From: Candidatus Desantisiibacteriota bacterium
GTDB taxonomy: Bacteria > JACRDZ01
Length of the DNA: 13,207 bases
Direction of reading: 5' to 3'
Assembly: GCA_016209155.1 (NCBI GenBank)
Contig: JACQWU010000333.1
Span: 1 to 13,207 of the forward strand
Position 1 is the first letter of the stretch. Each line of letters opens with the position of its first letter. The notes under the pieces are model-generated. The model did not search any database and was not told the origin of the DNA. It saw only the letters and a list, made by a program, of their open reading frames with translations. Below, piece by piece: positions 7,245-12,825 of this stretch. The position numbers and the translations under genes are program-made.

Positions 7245-7312
7245 GTTTGTAGTGCGAGGCTTCAGCCTCGCCAATCGTTACATTTTTTATGTTTGTTGTG
7301 CCTCGCTAATCG
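7245..7312. repeat. Palindromic dispersed-type repeat, one intact and one decayed copy
   Basis: GCGAGGCT-TC-AGCCTCGC (7254-7271) is a perfect 8-bp inverted repeat embedded in a unit running 7245-7277 (GTTTGTAGTG, palindrome, CAATCG). A second unit, 7291-7312 (GTTTGTTGTG, CCTCGC, TAATCG), matches the first unit but lacks about 11 bases, the left arm and centre of the palindrome. A third related piece, GCGCGAAGCTAAAGCT, lies at 7225-7240. It fills the 116-base gap between tyrA and the next gene. There is no T-run, so it is not an obvious terminator. GC-rich 'gaggcttcagcctc' palindromes are a common dispersed repeat type in several uncultured lineages (general knowledge, not searched). Confidence 0.65.
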
Positions 7313-7328
7313 CGGATAAAAGGTTAAT

Positions 7329-7883
7329 ATGGCTGAAATTATAATCAAATTTCCTTATAAAAAAATAAATATTCCCGGCAATTGTTCACATTGCGGAAAT
7401 TATACAGTTAAGCAATCTATTGAAATAACCAGACCTTCTCTAAATAATAGAAGTACTAACAGAGAATGGGATGCCATAGTAAATAAACCCATGCGTGTGA
7501 ATTTATTTCTAAATCTTTGTGAAGAGTGCTTCAAAAAATTAAAAAATAAAAAAAGGAAAGCAATTTTTTTTAGTATAATATTTTTTATTTCCATGATTAT
7601 AGGATTATGGTATTTTATTTTACCCGTAATACAAAATATTTCCGAAAATCAAAGCGGACAGGCCGCGGGATTATTGTTCGTTATTTTAAGTATGATATCG
7701 CTATTCCTGATATTTTTTATGATAGGATTTCCATCAGTAATAACCAACCGTTTTATCGGTATGCAGATATTATCTTATAATCCCCGCAAAATAACAATTA
7801 GATTTTACAATGAAGTACTGGCAAATAAATTTTTTGATCTCAACAATATAACCGAAGAGCATATTATCAAAAGAAAAAAATAA
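7329..7883 (+). CDS. Hypothetical two-TM protein with paired CxxC motifs, inside the aro operon
   Basis: I do not recognise this 184-residue protein. The N-terminal soluble part has C19-S-H-C22 and, 42 residues later, C64-E-E-C67, a spacing that could form a zinc-ribbon-like metal site. Two hydrophobic helices follow (about 78-101 and 112-134), with a Lys/Arg-rich stretch (69-77: K-K-L-K-N-K-K-R-K) just before the first, which favours a cytoplasmic N-terminus. The C-terminal 45 residues are a mixed, strand-like segment ending in basic residues. AAAAGG precedes the ATG by seven bases, and the gene ends 20 bases before aroA, so it is co-transcribed with the aromatic genes. Nothing in it suggests an enzyme of that pathway. 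It may be an inserted passenger, since the repeat cluster lies directly upstream. Confidence 0.75.
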   Translation: MAEIIIKFPYKKINIPGNCSHCGNYTVKQSIEITRPSLNNRSTNREWDAIVNKPMRVNLFLNLCEECFKKLKNKKRKAIFFSIIFFISMIIGLWYFILPVIQNISENQSGQAAGLLFVILSMISLFLIFFMIGFPSVITNRFIGMQILSYNPRKITIRFYNEVLANKFFDLNNITEEHIIKRKK

Positions 7884-7903
7884 AAAATTCAGGATCGGAG
7901 CTT

Positions 7904-9220
7904 ATGAATAGTAAATTAAAAATCAATTCGACTTTAAAAATTAAACCAATTAATTATTTTAAAGGAGAAACCGAAGTTCAAGGTGATAAATCCATATCTC
8001 ATAGGGCTATTCTATTAGGCGGATTATTAGAAGGCTCAATAACAATAAATAATTTTTTGGAATCTGAGGATACTTTAAATACCGCCAGGGCCTATCAAAA
8101 AATGGGAATAGAAATAAAAGGACTGGAGACAAAAAATGTAACAATTAAAGGAAAAGGATTAAACGGATTGATTGAACCTGATGGGATATTGGATCTCGGT
8201 AATTCAGGAACATCCATGCGGTTATTACTCGGAATTCTTTCCGGACAGAATTTTTATTCTGTTGTTACCGGTGATAAATCCTTATGCAGGCGGCCTATGC
8301 AAAGGGTGACAATTCCACTTAAAAAAATGGGAGCATTGATTTACGGCCGTGAAAAAGCCAACTTTGCTCCTTTAACTATCATCGGAAAAAAATTAAACGG
8401 AATAAATTTTAAAAGTAATGTTTCCAGTGCTCAGGTAAAATCATGTCTTATTCTTGCCGGTCTATTTGCTAAAGGAACAACTGTTGTAACTGAACCCATT
8501 TTATCAAGGGATCATACAGAACGAATGCTGGCATATTTCGGCGCTAATATAAAAAAGAAAAATATACTGACAACTTCTATCACATCTAAAAAAAAGCTTT
8601 TGGCAAAAGATATATTCGTACCGGGAGATATCTCATCTGCGGCATATTTTATTATAGGAGCCTTAATTCTTAAAAATTCAAAAGTGACCATAAAAAATGT
8701 GGGGATTAATCCCACCAGAACCGGTATTTTAGATATTCTTAAAAATATGGGAGCAAAAATAACACTCACAAATTACCGGAATATTAACGATGAACCAGTT
8801 GCTGACATTACTGCCTGCTCGTCTAAACTTAATGGAACAGAAATAAGCGGAGATATAATCCCGAGACTGATCGACGAAATACCTATAATTGCTATAGCAG
8901 CGGCATGCGCGGACGGGGAAACAATTATTAAAAATGCAGGGGAGTTAAGAGTTAAAGAATCAGACAGAATTAAAACCGTTACAAATGGTCTCACTACACT
9001 CGGGATAAAAGTTAAAGAATTACCTGACGGCATGATTATACGCGGAGGAATGTTTTCCGCAGGCAATAAAAAATTTAACAGTTACGGTGATCACCGGATC
9101 GCAATGTCATTTGCAATTGCAGGACTTAAAATACAAGGCGGCATTGTTATTAATGATACTGATTGTATTAATACATCCTTCCCTGAATTTACAAATATAT
9201 TAAAAAATCTATCGTATTAA
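7904..9220 (+). CDS. aroA: 3-phosphoshikimate 1-carboxyvinyltransferase (EPSP synthase)
   Basis: It transfers the enolpyruvyl group of phosphoenolpyruvate to shikimate 3-phosphate, the sixth shikimate step. All family blocks are present in the 438 residues: VQGDKSISHRA (25-35, with the PEP/S3P-binding K29, S30, R34), LDLGNSGTSMRL (96-107), RRPMQRV (129-135), SSAQVKSCLILAGL (174-187), SRDHTERML (201-209), GDISSAAYF (241-249), IDEIP (323-327, catalytic Asp D324), RVKESDRI (349-356) and SYGDHRIAM (393-401). The SAQVKS and SRDHTERM blocks are closer to the Gram-positive-like (class II-type) enzymes than to E. coli AroA. The ribosome site AGGATCGGAG is at 7891-7900. The gene lies last in the aro operon, and its stop overlaps the stop of the convergent ecfT gene. 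Confidence 0.97.
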   Translation: MNSKLKINSTLKIKPINYFKGETEVQGDKSISHRAILLGGLLEGSITINNFLESEDTLNTARAYQKMGIEIKGLETKNVTIKGKGLNGLIEPDGILDLGNSGTSMRLLLGILSGQNFYSVVTGDKSLCRRPMQRVTIPLKKMGALIYGREKANFAPLTIIGKKLNGINFKSNVSSAQVKSCLILAGLFAKGTTVVTEPILSRDHTERMLAYFGANIKKKNILTTSITSKKKLLAKDIFVPGDISSAAYFIIGALILKNSKVTIKNVGINPTRTGILDILKNMGAKITLTNYRNINDEPVADITACSSKLNGTEISGDIIPRLIDEIPIIAIAAACADGETIIKNAGELRVKESDRIKTVTNGLTTLGIKVKELPDGMIIRGGMFSAGNKKFNSYGDHRIAMSFAIAGLKIQGGIVINDTDCINTSFPEFTNILKNLSY

Positions 9221-10029
9221 TATTTTTTAAGAACTATCCAATTAACAATATATATTGAAATGAAAAAAAATAAAGCAATATAATCAATAAAACCTGTTTT
9301 TAACTGCCTGAAATGTGTACGTCCATCCCCTCCTCCGGCACTATAACATCTTGCTTCCATAGCTGTTGCCAGTTCATCAGCTCTCTGAAAAGAACTTCTT
9401 AAAAGAGGTACAAATATAGGTATTAAGCAATTAATTCTGTCTCTTAAATTACCTTTATTAAAATCAACTCCGCGGCACATTTGAGCTTTCATTATTTTGT
9501 CTGCTTCCATAAAAAGAATAGGAATAAATCGAAATGAAATAACCAGCATTAAAGCTATTTCATGTGAAGGGAATCCGATTTTTTTCAGGGGTGAAAATAT
9601 TTTTTCAAAAGCATCTGTCATTTGCATTGGAGAAGTTGTTAAGGTTAATAATGATGTGGTTAAAATCAAACAGATTAATCTGATTGTAACTATAGTCCCG
9701 AGTTTTATACCTTCCGATGTTATATTTATAATTCCCCAATTCCAAACAGATGTTCCCTCTGAAAAAAAAACATGAAGTATCCATGTAATAATAAAAAGAT
9801 ATTTTAATTTTAGGACATTTTTCAATACATACTTAAAAGGAATATTCGATAGAATAATAATAGCAATAATAATAAGTACCGGAGTTAGATAATCTATAAA
9901 ATTTTTACACATTAATATCCAGATCATAAATCCCAATAAAATAAAAATTTTTACACGCGGGTCTATTCTATGGATAGTTGAATCGATCGGTATATATTGA
10001 CCAATTGGAATATTATTGAGCAAGTTCAA
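9217..10029 (-). CDS. ecfT: Energy-coupling factor transporter transmembrane protein EcfT (CbiQ-like)
   Basis: This membrane scaffold of ECF vitamin or metal transporters links two EcfA-type ATPases to a substrate-binding S component. The N-terminal signature GQYIPIDSTIHRIDPRVKI is typical of EcfT/CbiQ. About six hydrophobic segments are visible (roughly 27-41, 44-62, 74-90, 110-130, 158-175, 246-265). The two coupling-helix motifs, usually Ala-Arg-Gly, read C185-R-G and A226-R-C, so each deviates by one residue. No EcfA or S component is in the window, so this is either a shared group-II module or its partners lie elsewhere; the substrate cannot be named. The start is TTG at 10029 with AAAGG six bases upstream; an in-frame TGA a little further upstream leaves no alternative ATG. 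The last four bases overlap aroA tail to tail. Confidence 0.9.
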   Translation of the reverse strand: MNLLNNIPIGQYIPIDSTIHRIDPRVKIFILLGFMIWILMCKNFIDYLTPVLIIIAIIILSNIPFKYVLKNVLKLKYLFIITWILHVFFSEGTSVWNWGIINITSEGIKLGTIVTIRLICLILTTSLLTLTTSPMQMTDAFEKIFSPLKKIGFPSHEIALMLVISFRFIPILFMEADKIMKAQMCRGVDFNKGNLRDRINCLIPIFVPLLRSSFQRADELATAMEARCYSAGGGDGRTHFRQLKTGFIDYIALFFFISIYIVNWIVLKKY

Positions 10030-10037
10030 TTTATACC

Positions 10038-10052
10038 TTTCATTTATTCAGC
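10038..10052. repeat. 15-bp direct repeat, left copy, flanking a MITE-like block
   Basis: TTTCATTTATTCAGC at 10038-10052 recurs exactly at 10185-10199, 147 bases away. The right copy contains the last codons and stop of the GGDEF gene (minus strand CTG AAT AAA TGA). The left copy abuts the ribosome site of ecfT. This is consistent with a duplicated insertion target. The reconstructed empty site would place the ecfT TTG about 12 bases after the GGDEF stop, a normal operon spacing. Confidence 0.6.
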
Positions 10053-10184
10053 TATTCAGGCGGATAGACTGAAGGTGGAAAGCTTTTAGGTACATATCTT
10101 AGCCCATAAAGCAGTTGATGATAGATCCGTGCATTATGTTATTGCTAACATACTTCAGCCTTCAACCTTAAACACCTGATTAGT
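10052..10184. mobile_element. Putative MITE-like insertion (about 133 bp) between the GGDEF gene and ecfT
   Basis: The left end reads inward CTATTCAGGCGGATA... then TGAAGGTGGAAAG. The right end, read inward on the minus strand from 10183, is CTAATCAGGTGTTTA... then TGAAGGCTGAAG. Aligned with one single-base gap, these give imperfect terminal inverted repeats of about 30 bases, strongest in CTAxTCAGGxG and TGAAGG. Exact 15-bp direct repeats flank the block. It carries no gene and is visibly more GC-rich than neighbouring intergenic DNA. No transposase is nearby, so movement would need help in trans. A 15-bp duplication is longer than most transposon target duplications, so a recombination-made repeat is the main alternative. 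Confidence 0.45.
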
Positions 10185-10199
10185 TTTCATTTATTCAGC
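10185..10199. repeat. 15-bp direct repeat, right copy, overlapping the GGDEF gene end
   Basis: This is the exact second copy of TTTCATTTATTCAGC. It includes the stop codon and final three codons of the REC-GGDEF gene, so an insertion that duplicated this stretch would leave the protein intact. Confidence 0.6.
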
Positions 10200-11137
10200 A
10201 GAATGGATGCTTCTTTGTTTTCATCATGCGAAAAGAAACAGATATGTCCTTTCCCGAGTTTTTTTGCATCATACAAAGCACGATCTGCTTTTTCAAATAA
10301 TTCTTCTTTAGTCTTGCCATCTTGAGGAAAAGTACTAATTCCTATGCATGATTGAAAATTTATACCTTTTTCCTTAACAACATCAAAATTATTTTTCGAG
10401 ATGGAACCCCTAAGACGCCTGGAAAGATTATAAGCTCCCTCCTTACTGGTTTCCGGTAACACTATAGCAAATTCATCGCCGCCGTAACGGCAGACGAAAT
10501 CAATGGTTCTAACATTCTCAAGTAATATTTTTGAAAATTTTTTCAATATTTTATCACCTGTTAAATGTCCATAGCTGTCATTTATTAATTTGAAATCATC
10601 TATATCAATTAAAAGTAAAGATAAATGATGTTTAAATCTGCCGGAACGATTTAATTCAACCGAAAGAATTTCATTAAAATGGCGTTGATTAAAAATTTCA
10701 GTGAGGCCGTCAATTCTGGATAATTCAAGAAATTTATTTCTTTCTTTTAAAAGTGTCTGTCTCTCGATAGCTTTATTTAAAATAATTCTAATAGTCTCAT
10801 TATCAAAAGGTTTTGGTATAAAATCATAAGCTCCTGCTTTAAGTGTATTTAATGCATCATCAATAGAATTATATCCTGAAGTTACAATAATACAGTAATC
10901 AGAATGTTTCTCCTTAATATGTTTTATGATTTCGATATCATCTATCCCTGGTTTTTTTGCTTCATTAATAATTATTTCACAATATTTATTTTTCAATAGT
11001 TTTTTTGCTTCATTAAAATTTTTTGCTATAGAAATATTAAATTTATCGTTTGACAATGTTTTCTTTACCTGACGATATAAATGTCCATCTTCATCAAGTA
11101 CAATAATTCCAATCTTAATTGTATTTTCAGCCATCAT
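10187..11137 (-). CDS. Response-regulator-like diguanylate cyclase (degenerate REC + GGDEF)
   Basis: A cytoplasmic protein that makes cyclic di-GMP from two GTP. Residues 8-122 form a receiver domain with acidic pocket D15/E16, switch Thr T86 (IVTSG) and Lys K109 (IPKPF). The phospho-acceptor strand reads EIIINEAKKPGIDDIE: by alignment to the usual D-I-x-M-P-G-M-D-G, the acceptor Asp is replaced by Glu (E59). A short linker helix (122-143) leads to the GGDEF domain (144-305) with RIDGLTEIFNQRHF, LLLIDIDDFKLINDSYGH, an intact YGGDEFA active site (G219-F223), and an inhibitory RxxD site (R210-T-I-D213) at the standard distance. The cyclase therefore looks active and product-inhibited. AGGAGG precedes the first ATG by six bases; a second ATG follows immediately. 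It probably shared an operon with ecfT before the inserted block. Confidence 0.93.
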   Translation of the reverse strand: MMAENTIKIGIIVLDEDGHLYRQVKKTLSNDKFNISIAKNFNEAKKLLKNKYCEIIINEAKKPGIDDIEIIKHIKEKHSDYCIIVTSGYNSIDDALNTLKAGAYDFIPKPFDNETIRIILNKAIERQTLLKERNKFLELSRIDGLTEIFNQRHFNEILSVELNRSGRFKHHLSLLLIDIDDFKLINDSYGHLTGDKILKKFSKILLENVRTIDFVCRYGGDEFAIVLPETSKEGAYNLSRRLRGSISKNNFDVVKEKGINFQSCIGISTFPQDGKTKEELFEKADRALYDAKKLGKGHICFFSHDENKEASILLNK

Positions 11138-11305
11138 ATAAAACCTCCTGAATTTAATATATATATTATTAACTTTAATTAATTAACATACATTTTTTTG
11201 CCCGTCAATATTTAATTGTTTTTTTTAAAAAATAGTTTGCAATAATTTAAATGTTAATTAAAAAAATTAAATAATTTAAATTCAGCTAAAATTAAATTAA
11301 ACAAA

Positions 11306-11341
11306 AAAAATCAGATCCATATAGAATAGGATCTGATTTTT
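11306..11341 (-). terminator. Rho-independent terminator of the cytochrome gene
   Basis: AAAATCAGATCC (11307-11318) pairs perfectly with GGATCTGATTTT (11329-11340) around a 10-base loop, extended by one A-T pair. On the minus strand a run of eight T follows, 25 bases after the cytochrome stop. This isolates the gene from the GGDEF gene. The 11138-11300 stretch beyond it is plain AT-rich sequence holding only the GGDEF ribosome site; a TTGACG (11208-11203, minus) lacks a good -10 partner. Confidence 0.9.
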
Positions 11342-11365
11342 AATTTAAAATATTAAAGGACCATA

Positions 11366-11746
11366 TTATTTGGCTTTTGGGTGACATTCATCACACTTAA
11401 CCGGCCCTTTCTTTTTAGTTTTATGGCATTCATCTCTACAGTTTTTATGAAAAGCTTTTTCTAATTTAACTTTTTTAGCATCTTTCTCATCATCTGTTTT
11501 GCCATGGCATTTAAAACAACCTTCTGTTACATCTTTACCTTTTTCAGTTTTATGATGACATTCAGCACACTCAATTTTTCTTTCAGTATTATGTTTTTTG
11601 TGTTCAAATGTCACTGCTGCTCTTTTATCTTTAACATGCTCAATAACAATAGTTTCAGGATTTTTTTGTTCAGCAAAACTAATTGTAGTAATTGCCAATA
11701 GTCCGCATACTAAAGCTAAAAGAATTACTAATTTTCCTTTCGTCAT
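11366..11746 (-). CDS. Periplasmic tetraheme cytochrome c3-like protein (class III) with one CX3CH heme site
   Basis: A 126-residue exported electron carrier. A signal peptide (1-25, ending I-S-F-A) precedes a small, Lys-rich mature protein. Four heme-binding motifs are present: CAECH (60-64), CFKCH (77-81), CRDECH (103-108) and CDECH (118-122). The third has three, not two, residues between the cysteines. Extra histidines H49 and H52 (FEHKKH), H65 (CAECHH) and H100 (AFHKNC) sit where cytochrome c3 places its distal ligands, giving eight histidines for four bis-His hemes. By family it passes electrons among hydrogenases, formate dehydrogenases or respiratory complexes in the periplasm; the partner is not shown here. 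The start follows a perfect AAGGAGGTGA by seven bases. It is a single-gene unit with its own promoter and terminator. Confidence 0.93.
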   Translation of the reverse strand: MTKGKLVILLALVCGLLAITTISFAEQKNPETIVIEHVKDKRAAVTFEHKKHNTERKIECAECHHKTEKGKDVTEGCFKCHGKTDDEKDAKKVKLEKAFHKNCRDECHKTKKKGPVKCDECHPKAK

Positions 11747-11797
11747 TTCTTTTTCACCTCCTTTTATATTTTTTTATTTTTGATTAAATATTATGTT

Positions 11798-11826
11798 GTT
11801 ATACAGTAATTCAAAAAAAAATGCAA
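11798..11826 (-). promoter_or_regulatory. Sigma-70 promoter of the cytochrome gene
   Basis: On the minus strand TTGCAT (11826-11821), a 17-base spacer with a T-tract, and TATAAC (11803-11798). The start site would be near 11791, about 45 bases before the ATG. Good matches and ideal spacing support a constitutive vegetative promoter. Confidence 0.7.
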
Positions 11827-11908
11827 GTATTTTTTACAAAATTTTTCACAAATCGTTAAAATAATCTTACTAATATTAGAATTAATATAAAATGGAATCA
11901 TATAATTT

Positions 11909-12808
11909 TTAAGCATCTAATATTTTTCGATAGTAATCTTCATATTGTGTGACAATTTTGGCAAGAGAAAAATGCATTTCAACAAAATCTCTTGAAAAAA
12001 ATCTCATTTTATTCTGGATTTTTTCATTTTTTAAAATCTTTAAAGCCATATTCCCGGCACTTGCAATATCACCGGGTTCAACCAAAAAACCGTTTTTCCC
12101 TGATTTTATTATTTCAAGTAATCCTCCAACATTTGTAGCTATAACAGGGACCCCGCAGCTCATTGCTTCTATTGCCACAAGACCAAAACTTTCATTTTCC
12201 GAAAGCAGAAGCAGCAAATCGCTGTTTTTTAAAATATTTTCTATATCATCACGTTCTCCAATAAAATCCACATGTTTTTCAATTTTCATGGTTTTTACCA
12301 GATTTTCCGCTTTATGTCTTTCCGGACCATCACCTACCATGAGTAATATAGCCGGTATTTGTTTCTGAATTAAAAAAAAAGTATTAATAATATGCGGCAA
12401 ATTTTTTATCGGCCGGATGGGATCCATTCCTAAAAGACGTATATCTGTTCCATGCAGAGTTGTAATTATTTTGGTATTGCATTTTCCGGCCATTTCACGT
12501 GCAAGATATGCAGAGGTGGAATGTGGAATTGCATAATGCACATGAAGGATATCGAGCTTATGAATTTTAATACATTCATACATCTTTGAAGCCAGAGCCA
12601 TTGTATAAGGAGGAAATTTAAATAATGGATACGGTACCACATCAACTTTATAAAAATTTATCTTATTTATGGATTTTTTAATTCTCTGCGGCAGATCATA
12701 GCAAATAAAATATACCTCGTGTCCGCGATTTAATAATTCCAGACCCAATTCACATGCAATTGTACTGCTTCCCCCGTAAGTAGGATAACAGGTAATACCT
12801 ATCTTCAT
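11909..12808 (-). CDS. bshA: BshA-type glycosyltransferase (N-acetyl-glucosaminyl L-malate synthase) with an internal deletion
   Basis: BshA joins UDP-GlcNAc to L-malate, the first step of bacillithiol synthesis. The start MKIGITCYPTYGGSSTIACE, then FICYDLP, YPLFKFPPYTMALASKM, LDILHVHYAIPHSTSAYLA and TTLHGTD are characteristic of BshA. After G-M-D-P the sequence jumps straight to RPIKNLPHII, LLMVGDGPE, the nucleotide-sugar site ENESFGLVAIEAMSCGVPVI and NVGGLLEII. Known BshA proteins have about 75-80 more residues between those points (last part of the N-domain, linker, first strand of the C-domain). The product has 299 residues; the family usually has about 375-380. The reading frame is intact, so this is a clean in-frame deletion, real or from assembly. 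The ATG at 12808 is preferred: GGAG is eight bases upstream, and the protein then begins as BshA does. A TTG ten codons earlier is less likely. bshC ends 17 bases upstream. Confidence 0.85.
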   Translation of the reverse strand: MKIGITCYPTYGGSSTIACELGLELLNRGHEVYFICYDLPQRIKKSINKINFYKVDVVPYPLFKFPPYTMALASKMYECIKIHKLDILHVHYAIPHSTSAYLAREMAGKCNTKIITTLHGTDIRLLGMDPIRPIKNLPHIINTFFLIQKQIPAILLMVGDGPERHKAENLVKTMKIEKHVDFIGERDDIENILKNSDLLLLLSENESFGLVAIEAMSCGVPVIATNVGGLLEIIKSGKNGFLVEPGDIASAGNMALKILKNEKIQNKMRFFSRDFVEMHFSLAKIVTQYEDYYRKILDA

Positions 12809-12825
12809 ACGAAAATCTCCGTAAT

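Noticed and set aside
10060-10135. Short minus-strand coding stretch (about 24 codons) within the insertion-like block
   Set aside because: It has a stop just upstream, no start codon or ribosome site, and no recognisable similarity. It is not supported as a gene.
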